Origin: Thermoanaerobaculales bacterium | Lineage (GTDB): Bacteria > Acidobacteriota > Thermoanaerobaculia > Thermoanaerobaculales > Sulfomarinibacteraceae | Assembly (NCBI GenBank): GCA_025456145.1 | Contig: JALOLD010000004.1 | Coordinates: 163,369 to 227,368, forward strand | DNA length: 64,000 bases | Reading direction: 5' to 3' | Shown: positions 33,922 to 41,543 of the stretch, one piece after another | Layout: the number at the start of each line of letters is the position of its first letter | How positions within the stretch are numbered: the stretch's first letter is position 1 | Notes under the pieces: generated by a model | Seen by the model: only the letters and a program-made list of their open reading frames with translations | Database searches by the model: none | Told to the model about the DNA's origin: nothing | Translations under genes and position numbers: made by a program

Positions 33922-35565
33922 TCAGTACGGGAGGGCGTCCTCGGGGATTTCGCGCTGCTCGAGCCGGAAGCGGTCGGGCCGCGCGCGCACCACCTCGCGC
34001 AGCCAGCTCTCGGGGTAGCCGCGCTCCACCGAGCCCTCCCCCTCGCCGGCCACGTAGCCGTCGTTGTACTTCGTCAGGAGGTGCTCGCCGAGCGCCTTCC
34101 AACGGCGGACGACCTCCTCGGCCTGGCCGACCGAGTACTGGGTGAGAAAGGCGCGCATCAGCTCGGGGTCGGTCCCGGCGAGCTCCACCGCGGCCTTCTC
34201 GATCACCGGCTGCATCGCCAGGAAGCGCCCTTCGAGCTCGCCCTGGACCGCCCGGATGTCCTCGATCATGTACGAGTACTTCAAGTTGGCGATGTTGGCG
34301 ACGAAGTTGAAGACCCACCAGGCCGAGTCCCACGAGAACTCGTCGAGGCTGCCGACGGTGTACGACTCGGGCACCCGTGTGATCCCGGCGTAGAGCGGGA
34401 CGTACACCGAGGTGGAGGTGTCGTCGAGGCCGTACCAGAAGACCCCCCCGACCGCGTCGGGGAGCCACGAGCGCGACTGCGAGACAAAGGAGAAGCCGGT
34501 CTGCTGGGTGGAGATCGGGCGCTCCCAGGTGTGCTCGACGCCGTCCACGGTCCAGGTCATGGGTCGCCAGCGGTTGGGGGTGCCGAAGGGACCGGCGTCG
34601 ACCCCGGAGGTCATGTCGTAGTCGGTGCCCTCGTAGTGATCGCGCATCAGCGCCATGACATCGGCCACCGTGAGCTTGTGCTCGGGCTCGATCCACAGCG
34701 GGTAGGGCTCGGCCTCGGGGTCGCCGCGGTGGAAGGCCGGGTCGAGCGCGAGCGACGGCGCCGCGCGGCGGAAGATGCTCCACACCCGGGTCGCGGTGTA
34801 GCGGCGGCTCTGCGGCGTGGGCACGTCGTAGGCGGCGGCGAAGTCGAAGGGCTCGCCCGACTCGGGGTGGTAGAAGCCGCGCTCGACGGCGAAGGAGATG
34901 ACGTTGTCGGAGTACAGGCAGTTGGTGGGATCGTCGAGGGGGAACTGGCGGATCCGCGGCGCGTTGGCGTAGGCGGAGATGAAGCCGTCGGGGATCCGCA
35001 TCGCGACCCAGACCGCGCCCGATCCGCCGGGGCCGGTGCCGATCATCTCCATCAGCCAGACCTCGTTCGGGTCGGCGATGGAGAAGGACTCGGCGGTCGA
35101 GCGGTAGCCGTGCTCGGCGACCAGCGACGTCATGACGTCGATCGCCTCACGCGCCGTTGTCGCCCGCTCGAGGGCGAGCTCCATGAGCGTCCAGTAGTGG
35201 ATGAGCCCGTCGGGGTTCTCGAGCTCCTCGCGGCCGGTGGTCGTGGTCTCGCTGATCGCGAGCTGGTGCTCGTTCATCAGGCCGACCACGGCGTGGGTGT
35301 GGGCGACCTGGGGGATCGTGCCGCGCAGCTCGCCCGACCAGGTGCGGATCTCGTGGACCGAGCCCGGCTCGTGGTCGGCGGCCGGGCGGTTCTCGAGCCG
35401 CGGGTGGAAGCGCCCGTCGCAGGCGTAGGTGATCATCGTCGAGCCGTCGGCCGAGGCGCCCTTGGTGACCAGGATGTTGGTGCAGGCACTCCCGTTGGTG
35501 GGTGTGAGCAGCGCCGCGGCCGGGATCGCGAAGACGAGGATGGCGATGACGCGTTGGGATCTCAT
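33922..35565 (-). CDS. C69-family dipeptidase, exported N-terminal nucleophile hydrolase
   Basis: A 547-residue peptidase. The signal peptide ends at GSA, exposing Cys28, the N-terminal nucleophile (CTNILVTKGASADGSTM), a hallmark of PepD-type C69 enzymes. Blocks such as THAVVGLMNEHQLAISETTTTGRE and SIADPNEVWLMEMIG place it firmly in the family. It would hydrolyse dipeptides outside the cytoplasm. Upstream on the same strand are a BrnT-type toxin-antitoxin pair; downstream is the PH-like protein. A good candidate for supplying amino acids to the periplasmic degradation genes at 47-64 kb, but that link is an inference. Confidence 0.88.
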   Translation of the reverse strand: MRSQRVIAILVFAIPAAALLTPTNGSACTNILVTKGASADGSTMITYACDGRFHPRLENRPAADHEPGSVHEIRTWSGELRGTIPQVAHTHAVVGLMNEHQLAISETTTTGREELENPDGLIHYWTLMELALERATTAREAIDVMTSLVAEHGYRSTAESFSIADPNEVWLMEMIGTGPGGSGAVWVAMRIPDGFISAYANAPRIRQFPLDDPTNCLYSDNVISFAVERGFYHPESGEPFDFAAAYDVPTPQSRRYTATRVWSIFRRAAPSLALDPAFHRGDPEAEPYPLWIEPEHKLTVADVMALMRDHYEGTDYDMTSGVDAGPFGTPNRWRPMTWTVDGVEHTWERPISTQQTGFSFVSQSRSWLPDAVGGVFWYGLDDTSTSVYVPLYAGITRVPESYTVGSLDEFSWDSAWWVFNFVANIANLKYSYMIEDIRAVQGELEGRFLAMQPVIEKAAVELAGTDPELMRAFLTQYSVGQAEEVVRRWKALGEHLLTKYNDGYVAGEGEGSVERGYPESWLREVVRARPDRFRLEQREIPEDALPY

Positions 35566-35645
35566 GACGGCCTCCAGTCCCGGTGGCGGATCGTAGCACC
35601 GAACCCCGAACCGTCAGCTGTCGAGCCGTCAGGCGGAATCTCCCG

Positions 35646-35870
35646 CTATGAGGCCTTGTCGAAATGGCGGGCGATCAGCATCTTGATCAACGACTGGCGG
35701 GGCACGCCGAGACGCGAGGCCTCGCGGTCGAGAGACTCGATCATCCACACCGGGAAGTCGACGTTCACCCGGCGTTGCTCATGGCCGGGTCTGGAGGCCC
35801 GCGAAAGATCCAGGTGAGCCATGATGCTTTCGCCGTCGTCGAACTTCTTGTCCAGCTTCTCAGCTTTCAT
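35646..35870 (-). CDS. BrnA/CopG-type antitoxin (second pair)
   Basis: A 74-residue antitoxin. The C-terminal RRVNVDFPVWMIESLDREA followed by LGVPRQSLIKMLIARHFD is a ribbon-helix-helix. It starts at 35870, 11 bases inside the 3' end of the toxin gene, so the two are coupled. Short N-terminal region before the fold (DLSRASRPGHEQ) would bind the toxin. It would regulate the palindromic promoter ahead of the toxin. Confidence 0.8.
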   Translation of the reverse strand: MKAEKLDKKFDDGESIMAHLDLSRASRPGHEQRRVNVDFPVWMIESLDREASRLGVPRQSLIKMLIARHFDKAS

Positions 35871-36120
35871 ACAGCTCGATCTCCTCGTTCCGTGACCGTC
35901 GGACAGAGATGATCCGGGTTCGACCGCCACGGTTGGTGATGATGGCGGACCAGTGCCGCCCCTCGAGCTTGGCGATCACAAGCCACCGCTCCTCGTCGGA
36001 CGTCCTGGCGGGGACCATCATCATGTCGACATCGTCCCAAAGAGCCTGAGCGTGGATGAAGTCGATCCCGTGCTTGATCGCATTCGACGCGCTCTTCTCG
36101 GGGTCGAACTCGAACTCCAC
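35860..36120 (-). CDS. BrnT-family toxin (second pair)
   Basis: An 86-residue RelE-like RNase toxin. It opens with EFEFDPEKSASNAIKHGIDF, the BrnT signature, then WLVIAKLEGRHWSAIITNRG and TRIISVRRSRNEEI. I place the start at GTG 36120, directly before the signature, because the longer open frame (TTG at 36156) would run over a promoter. Differs from the first BrnT at 24 kb in its insert and its antitoxin. No ribosome site is present, so the message is probably leaderless. Confidence 0.85.
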   Translation of the reverse strand: MEFEFDPEKSASNAIKHGIDFIHAQALWDDVDMMMVPARTSDEERWLVIAKLEGRHWSAIITNRGGRTRIISVRRSRNEEIELYES

Positions 36121-36127
36121 GGTATAG

Positions 36128-36156
36128 AATCTATATTTTAAATATACCCGTGTCAA
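36128..36156 (-). promoter_or_regulatory. Leaderless-type promoter and palindromic operator of the second brnTA pair
   Basis: On the minus strand TTGACA (36151-36156) and TAGATT (36128-36133) are 17 bases apart and the -10 ends seven bases before the GTG at 36120. Inside the spacer is a 15-base palindrome, TATATTTTAAATATA on the plus strand at 36132-36146, the most AT-rich spot in the neighbourhood. It is a likely antitoxin operator. Confidence 0.65.
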
Positions 36157-36248
36157 CCAACCTCGGGGGGGCTGTTAGCCTGTCCCCGTCCGGAATCTCC
36201 GGCCGGGAGCCCGCCTTCGACCAGACCCGATGGCCCTGGGGGGTGCCG

Positions 36249-36998
36249 ATGAGCACGCGCGACTTCAGCCACGCCAACAACCCCGCTTTTGCCTGTACGG
36301 CGAACGTGGTGCTCCTCCCCTTCGGCCGCCGGAGCTACCTGCCCGCGCTGGCGGAGCGATTCGGCGGCGTCGAGGTCGAGCTCGACGAGACCACCGACCG
36401 GCTGGTCTACCGGCTCGGCGAGCTGACCCTCGTCTACTCCGGGATGGGCTCGCCGGCGGCGGCCAACGCCCTCGAGATGATCGCCGCCAACGGCGGCCGC
36501 CGGGTGGTCGTCTTCGGCGCCTGCGGCGGGATCGATCCCAAGGTCGCGGTCGGCGATCTGCTCGTCGTCAGCGGCGCGATCCGGGGCGAGGGGACCTCGC
36601 GCTACTACGCACCGCCCGAGTACCCCGCCGCCTTCCACCCGCTGCTCACCGCCCGCCTTTACGAGGCCGCTTCGCGGGCCGGTGTCGGCTGCCACCTCGG
36701 GACGGTCTACACCACCGACGCCGGCTACCGGCAGGGGCCCGAGATCTACCAGGCCTACGCCGGGCTCGCCATCGGTGTCGAGTCCGAGTGCGCCGCCGCC
36801 GCGGTGGTCGGCGCGCGCCTCGGCCTCGAGATGGGCGGCCTGCTCTTCTGCAGCGACAATGTCACCCTGCCCGACCGCAACGACCGGCTCTACGGCGGGC
36901 TGCGCAACCCGGCCACGAGAAGGGGGTTCGAGGCGGGCGCCGATGTCGTGGTCGAGGTCTTGTCTGTCGGAGAAGGCGCGCGGAGGTTAGAGAGTTAG
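36249..36998 (+). CDS. Nucleoside phosphorylase (PNP/UDP family)
   Basis: A 249-residue cytoplasmic enzyme that splits nucleosides with phosphate. It shows GMGSPAAANALEMIAANGG, FGACGGIDPKVAVGDLLVVSGAI, and the substrate-binding GVESECAAAAVVGARLG with the ribose-contact Glu. The exact base specificity (uridine or purine) cannot be told. Start at 36249 has GGGGGG upstream; the preceding frame is non-conserved. The last residues RRLES and the stop come from the octamer repeat that follows. Convergent with the thiamine-binding protein gene. Confidence 0.82.
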   Translation: MSTRDFSHANNPAFACTANVVLLPFGRRSYLPALAERFGGVEVELDETTDRLVYRLGELTLVYSGMGSPAAANALEMIAANGGRRVVVFGACGGIDPKVAVGDLLVVSGAIRGEGTSRYYAPPEYPAAFHPLLTARLYEAASRAGVGCHLGTVYTTDAGYRQGPEIYQAYAGLAIGVESECAAAAVVGARLGLEMGGLLFCSDNVTLPDRNDRLYGGLRNPATRRGFEAGADVVVEVLSVGEGARRLES

Positions 36999-37200
36999 AA
37001 GGTTAGAAGGTGAGAGGGTTAGGAGGTTAGAAAGTTAGGAGGTTAGGAAGTAAGAGGGGGAGGATGTGAGGCCGTCAGGCGACCCTTGACGTGTGGGTTG
37101 CCGGAACCGAACGTCTCACCTCTCACAGCGAGCGAAGCGAGCGCTGACCTTCTCACCTTTTGACTTTCTCACTTTCTAACTCCCTTCTCACGCTCGCGAT
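36980..37200. repeat. Fold-back repeat with GGTTAGAA octamers, overlapping two gene ends
   Basis: The left arm (36982-37070) is a run of GGTTAGAA-type octamers; the right arm (about 37116-37200) has the complementary words (CTTTCTAACTCCC and similar). A 10-base GTTAGAAAGT is shared between the arms in opposite orientation. Between them lies a non-repetitive section with GCGAGCGAAGCGAGCG. The left arm provides the C-terminus and stop of the phosphorylase, and the right arm provides the last 12 residues and the stop of the thiamine-binding gene. Confidence 0.75.
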
Positions 37201-37470
37201 CTTGTCGTCCCGGGTCTGGGTCTTGTCGGTCCGCGTGCCGAGGCGGAGATTGGTGGCGACGCGGGGGACGCCCATCCGGTGGAGCGCCTCGTGGCAGCGT
37301 TTGAGCGCCGCCATGACCTCGTCCCAGTCGCCCTCGACGTTGGTGCCGTTGGCGTGGAGCTGCGGCTCGAGGCCGGCCTCGCTCAGGATCCTCTCGCAGG
37401 CCGCGACGTAGGGCGACAGCGAGAGCCCGACCCCGAGGGGGACGATGCTGATGTCGGCGATGGCGTGCAT
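37153..37470 (-). CDS. MTH1187/YkoF-family thiamine-binding protein
   Basis: A 105-residue single-domain cytoplasmic protein. HAIADISIVPLGVG followed by LSPYVAACERILSEAG and LHANGTNVEGDWDEVMAALKRCHEALH is the pattern of the DUF77/MTH1187 family, which binds thiamine or related pyrimidines. GAGGAGG stands five or six bases before the ATG. The tail after residue about 90 (RRELESEKVKR) is encoded by the octamer repeat and is not conserved. Role in thiamine salvage or metabolite buffering is plausible, not shown. Confidence 0.82.
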   Translation of the reverse strand: MHAIADISIVPLGVGLSLSPYVAACERILSEAGLEPQLHANGTNVEGDWDEVMAALKRCHEALHRMGVPRVATNLRLGTRTDKTQTRDDKIASVRRELESEKVKR

Positions 37471-37621
37471 GGCAACCTCCTCAGAGAGGCAGCATACGCG
37501 GTCGCCCACGCCGCAACCCGCCTTGCCCCGGCGCCCGGGCGGCATCATCATGGGGACCGCCTCGCCAGGGTGAAGGGTGGACCTCGACAGACGGCGCCGT
37601 GCCGCGGAACCGGAGCGACCC

Positions 37622-39406
37622 ATGACCGACCGCACCCTCGTCGACCTCTACCGCCACGAGCTCGAGCGCCCGCGCGACGACCACTACGTCCACCAGCTGC
37701 CCGATCGCCGGCGGACCTTCAGCACCCGCGATTTCCTCGACCGGACAGTGGCCCTCGCCGACGCCCTCGCCGGCCTCGGGGTCGCGGCGGGCGACCGCGT
37801 CCTGGTCGCCTGCGACACCCGGCCCGAGTGGCACATGGTCGACATCGCGGTGCTCTCGCTCGGCGCGGTCAATGTGCCGATCTACGGCACCCTGACCCCC
37901 GAGCAGGTCGCCTTCCAGGCGGTCGACTCGGGGTCGGTGGTGGCGATCGCCGAGGACCCCGAGCAGATGGCCAAGCTGCTCGAGGTGGGCGATCGCTGCC
38001 CGGCCCTCCGCCACCTCGTCCAGCTCGACGGGGAGCGCGCCGGCGGCGTGCTCGAGCTCGGCGAGCTGATGGGTCGCCGGTCGGAGGGCGCCGAGCAGCG
38101 CTTCTGGGAGCGCGCCGCGGCGGTCGACGAGGACGCCCTCGCGACCATCGTCTACACCTCGGGGACGACCGGCGAGCCCAAGGGCGTGATGCTGAGTCAC
38201 CGCAACATCGTCACCAACGTCCGTGAGGGCCTCGAGCGGATCAGCGTGGCCCCCGACGAGCGCGGGCTCGAGTGCCTGCCGCTGTGCCACATGATCGAGC
38301 GGGTCGCGGGCTTCATGTACATGCGCCTCGGCGCCTCACGGACCTACTGCTCGGTGTTCCACGTCGGGGCGCTGATCAACCAGATCCGGCCGGCGGTCTT
38401 CGCCGCGGTGCCGCGGCTGCTCGAGAAGGTCCACGCCGCGGTCATGGCCAAGGCGGCCGCCGCGCCGCCGCTCAGGCGGGCGCTCTTCGACTGGGCCCTG
38501 GCCACCGGCGGCGAGGTCGCCCGGCGGCGGCTCGCCGGCGAGCCGGTGGGCGCCGGTCTGGCGCTGCGCCACCGCCTGGCCGACCGGCTCGTCCTCGCCA
38601 AGGTCCGCGGCGCCCTCGGCGGCGGGCTGCGCGCGGTGTTCTGCGGCGGCGCCGCGGTGCCGCTCTTCGTCCACCAGTTCTTCCAGGCGATCGGGGTGCC
38701 GGTGCAGGAGGCCTGGGGCCTCACCGAGACCTCGCCGATCATCACCCTCAACGGACCGGGCTGCGGCTCCATGAAGCTCGGCTCGGTGGGGCGGCCGCTG
38801 CCGAGCTACGAACTCGTGGTCGCCGACGACGGCGAACTGCTGGCGCGCGGGCCGTCGGTCTTCGGGGGCTACTGGAGCCGACCCGAGCGGACCGCCGAGG
38901 CCTTCGACGACGAGGGCTTCTTCCACACCGGCGACATCGGCACCATCGACGAAGACGGCTTCGTCTTCATCACCGACCGCAAGAAGGACCTCATCGTCAC
39001 CGCCGGCGGCAAGAACGTCGCGCCGCAGCCCGTCGAAACCCTCCTCAAGCGGTCGGAGCTGGTCGAGAACGCGGTCCTGATCGGCGACGGACGGCCCTTC
39101 GTCGTCGCCCTGCTCGCCCCCGACCTCGAGGCGGTGGCGCGGTGGGCGACCGGACACGGGCTCGATGCTGCGGACCACGCGGCGGCGCTCGCCCACCCCG
39201 AGCTCGCCGCGCGCTTCGGCGAGGTCGTCGACGGGGTCAACGCCGGGCTCGCCCGGTATGAGCAGATCCGGGCCTTCCGGGTGCTGCCCCGGGCCTTCAC
39301 CGTCGACGGCGGCGAGCTCACGCCGACCATGAAGGTCAGGCGGCGGGTGGTCGCCGAGGCCTACGCCGAGCTCGTCGACGAGATGTACGCCCCGCACCCG
39401 AGCTGA
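37622..39406 (+). CDS. AMP-forming acyl-CoA synthetase (long-chain fatty acid type)
   Basis: A 594-residue ligase. The ATP site YTSGTTGEPKGVMLSH lies at about residue 177; FVRHLVQ-like linker, EAWGLTETSPIITLNGPG, a hinge with DGFVFITDRKKDLIV, and the catalytic K within the C-terminal MKVRRR segment follow the FadD/ACSL order. It activates fatty acids to acyl-CoA at the membrane. GGAG precedes the ATG at 37622. A short phosphatase gene follows 33 bases later and may share the transcript. Confidence 0.9.
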   Translation: MTDRTLVDLYRHELERPRDDHYVHQLPDRRRTFSTRDFLDRTVALADALAGLGVAAGDRVLVACDTRPEWHMVDIAVLSLGAVNVPIYGTLTPEQVAFQAVDSGSVVAIAEDPEQMAKLLEVGDRCPALRHLVQLDGERAGGVLELGELMGRRSEGAEQRFWERAAAVDEDALATIVYTSGTTGEPKGVMLSHRNIVTNVREGLERISVAPDERGLECLPLCHMIERVAGFMYMRLGASRTYCSVFHVGALINQIRPAVFAAVPRLLEKVHAAVMAKAAAAPPLRRALFDWALATGGEVARRRLAGEPVGAGLALRHRLADRLVLAKVRGALGGGLRAVFCGGAAVPLFVHQFFQAIGVPVQEAWGLTETSPIITLNGPGCGSMKLGSVGRPLPSYELVVADDGELLARGPSVFGGYWSRPERTAEAFDDEGFFHTGDIGTIDEDGFVFITDRKKDLIVTAGGKNVAPQPVETLLKRSELVENAVLIGDGRPFVVALLAPDLEAVARWATGHGLDAADHAAALAHPELAARFGEVVDGVNAGLARYEQIRAFRVLPRAFTVDGGELTPTMKVRRRVVAEAYAELVDEMYAPHPS

Positions 39407-39439
39407 GCCCTCCGGCCGGGTGCGCTATCCTGACCGGCC

Positions 39440-39982
39440 ATGGAGCTCTGGCTGGTACGTCACGGGGAGACCACGCACTCGGCCGCCCGGCGGATCGCCG
39501 GGTGGTGCGACCCGCCGTTGACCGAGCGGGGACGCGCCCAGGCCGCGGCGGTCCGCGCCCAGCTCGACGGCGCCGTCTTCGACGGGGTCTGGTCCTCGGA
39601 TCTCCAGCGGGCGGTCGAGAGCGCCCGCCTCGGTTGGGGCGAGCCGCGCCAGGACCGCCGCCTGCGCGAGTGCAACTTCGGCAGCTGGGAGGGCAGCCCC
39701 TACGAGGCGGTCGACCGCGACCACGCCGAGGTCTTCCTCGAGTTCCGCGCCTTCGCCATCGAGGGCGGCGACTCGCACGAGTCGTTCCGGCGTCGCGTCA
39801 CCTCCTTCGTCGACCAGCTCGAGCCGGGCCGCCACCTGCTCTTCGTCCACGGCGGGGTGATCCGGATCCTCACCCAGGACCTCGGCCTCGACCGCTTTGT
39901 CGCCACCGGCTCGGTGGTCGGCGTCGACTGGGCGGGCCGGCGGCTGCTCTTCGTCCGCGAGCCCGGCGCGAGCGGGGAATAA
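39440..39982 (+). CDS. Histidine phosphatase (phosphoglycerate mutase-like)
   Basis: A 180-residue cytoplasmic phosphatase of the branch 1 histidine-phosphatase family. The catalytic RHGET (residues 7-11), LRECNFGSWEGSPYE and VHGGVIR (second His) are in the expected places. Substrate unknown; the family includes alpha-ribazole and sugar phosphatases. The gene sits 33 bases after the acyl-CoA synthetase gene and 28 bases before the DsbD-like gene, all on the plus strand, so they may form one transcript. Confidence 0.85.
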   Translation: MELWLVRHGETTHSAARRIAGWCDPPLTERGRAQAAAVRAQLDGAVFDGVWSSDLQRAVESARLGWGEPRQDRRLRECNFGSWEGSPYEAVDRDHAEVFLEFRAFAIEGGDSHESFRRRVTSFVDQLEPGRHLLFVHGGVIRILTQDLGLDRFVATGSVVGVDWAGRRLLFVREPGASGE

Positions 39983-40010
39983 CCGCCCCCACCCGGGCAT
40001 TGCGTGCAGT

Positions 40011-40844
40011 GTGCTGAAGATCGGGCGACTCGGTCTCATGATCGCCGCGATGCTCGTCGCGGGCGCCGCCGTCTCGGCCGACCAGGGCCAGGTCCGGGCG
40101 CGGCTGGTCGCAGACGCCTCCGCCACCGACCGGTCGCGGAGCTTCCACCTCGGCGTGCTGCTCGAGCCCGAGCCGGGTTGGCACGTCTACTGGCGGAACC
40201 CGGGGGGCGGCGGTCTCGCCACCGACGTGACGTTCGAGCTGCCGAGCGGGGCGGCGGCGGGCGAGCTCGGCTGGCCGCTTCCCATCGCCTTCGAGCAGCC
40301 CGGGGGCATCCCGGGCTATGGCTACGAGGGCAGCGTCGTGCTCGCCGCCCCGGTCGAGCTCGACGGACCGATCGCCGCGCCGCTGCCGGTGGCGGTGACC
40401 GCCTCGTGGCTCGCCTGCCGGGAGATCTGCGTCCTCGGCTCGGCGCGGCTCGAGGCCGAGCTGCCCCTGGGCGGCGAGGAGCTTGCGGTCTCGCGAGCCG
40501 CCCTCGCGGGCTGGCGCGAGCAGCTGCCGCGGACCGCCGAGCCGCCCTTCGGGCTCACGGTCACCGGCGGGCCGCTGCCGCCGAGCGGCGCCGGCGAGCT
40601 CGTCCTCTGGCTCGAGTGGCCGTCGCCGCCGCCCGGGGCGGTCGAGCTCTTCCCCGACCCGGGGCCGGGTCTCAAGGCGAGCGTGGCCCGGGTCCGGACC
40701 CGCGACCGCCTGACCCGGATCGACCTCTCGGCGACCCGGCTCGCCGGGGTCGGGGGGCGGCCGGGGGCGCTCCCGGCGGTGGTCGTCGGCGGCGCGGCCG
40801 ACGGGTCGCGGACCGGCTGGCGGGTCGACATCCCGATTGACTGA
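40011..40844 (+). CDS. Stand-alone DsbD alpha-domain-like protein, exported
   Basis: A 277-residue protein with a signal peptide (about 1-23, GTG start at 40011). The first half contains GWHVYWRNPGGGG and GGIPGYGYEGSVVLAAP, the N-terminal (alpha) domain pattern of DsbD/DipZ thiol:disulfide interchange proteins. A C-x3-C pair, LACREIC, sits near residue 140. The membrane domain and the thioredoxin-like domain of DsbD are absent. It precedes a redoxin gene, so the two could work as a periplasmic redox relay, but the electron source is not visible. Confidence 0.7.
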   Translation: MLKIGRLGLMIAAMLVAGAAVSADQGQVRARLVADASATDRSRSFHLGVLLEPEPGWHVYWRNPGGGGLATDVTFELPSGAAAGELGWPLPIAFEQPGGIPGYGYEGSVVLAAPVELDGPIAAPLPVAVTASWLACREICVLGSARLEAELPLGGEELAVSRAALAGWREQLPRTAEPPFGLTVTGGPLPPSGAGELVLWLEWPSPPPGAVELFPDPGPGLKASVARVRTRDRLTRIDLSATRLAGVGGRPGALPAVVVGGAADGSRTGWRVDIPID

Positions 40845-40895
40845 GCCGAAGCAACCGAACGGGGCCGGCGCTGCCGGCCGGAAACGGAGAGAGTC

Positions 40896-41492
40896 ATGCA
40901 CCGTCTGAAGATCGCATCTGTCCTCCTCTCGATCATCCTGGGCCTCGCTCCGGCCGCTACCGCCGTGGCCGGCGTCGCGGTCGGCGACCGGGCGCCCGGC
41001 TTCTCCCTGACCGATGCCAAGGGCGGCACGGTCAGCCTCGCCGACTACGAGGGCAAGGTCGTCGTCCTCGAGTGGACCAACCCGGACTGCCCCTTCGTCA
41101 AGCGCCACAACCAGGAAGGCTCGATGAAGAACCTCACGTCGGCCTACTCGGACGCCGGCGTGGTCTTCCTGACCGTCAACTCGACGAACTACATGGATCG
41201 CGCCGCCAACGCCGACTTCGCCGCCGCCCAGAGCATCGGCTGGCCGCTCCTCGTCGACCAGGACGGCACGGTCGGCCACGCCTACGGCGCCGCGACGACC
41301 CCCCACATGTTCGTCATCGACCGGACCGGGAAGATCGTCTATGCCGGCGCCATCGACGACGACCCGCGGGGCTCGAAACCGGCGGCCGAGCGCACCAACT
41401 ATGTCGCCAAGGCCCTCGACGAGGTGCTTGCCGGCAAGCCGGTCTCGACCCCCGAGACGACGCCCTACGGGTGCTCGGTGAAGTACAAGTAG
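40896..41492 (+). CDS. Exported redoxin/AhpC-TSA family protein
   Basis: A 198-residue protein with a signal peptide (about 1-25). A thioredoxin-like fold follows: DRAPGFSLTDAKGG, WTNPDCPFVKRHN with a single conserved Cys, STNYMDR, and TPHMFVIDRTGKIVY with the cis-proline. The C-terminus ends in YGCSVKYK, adding a second Cys. Such proteins are common in Acidobacteriota and Planctomycetes. A role in thiol or peroxide chemistry of the envelope is likely. It is 51 bases after the DsbD-like gene. Confidence 0.83.
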   Translation: MHRLKIASVLLSIILGLAPAATAVAGVAVGDRAPGFSLTDAKGGTVSLADYEGKVVVLEWTNPDCPFVKRHNQEGSMKNLTSAYSDAGVVFLTVNSTNYMDRAANADFAAAQSIGWPLLVDQDGTVGHAYGAATTPHMFVIDRTGKIVYAGAIDDDPRGSKPAAERTNYVAKALDEVLAGKPVSTPETTPYGCSVKYK

Positions 41493-41514
41493 CGCTTCGC
41501 GGTCGAAGCTCGAA

Positions 41515-41543
41515 AGGGCCCGCCGCCCCGGCGCGCGGGCCCT
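41515..41543. terminator. Hairpin at the end of the oprM-like gene
   Basis: AGGGCCCGC (41515-41523) and GCGGGCCCT (41535-41543) pair over an 11-base loop, directly at the stop of the outer-membrane gene and 22 bases after the redoxin gene. On the minus strand only TTTC follows, so termination would be weak. Confidence 0.4.

Noticed and set aside
36121..36156. TTG start at 36156 for the second BrnT-type toxin
   Set aside because: It would lie on the -35 element; the BrnT signature begins at the GTG at 36120.
36982..37070. CRISPR array in the octamer repeat region
   Set aside because: Repeats are 8 bases, adjacent and without spacers, and no cas genes are present.
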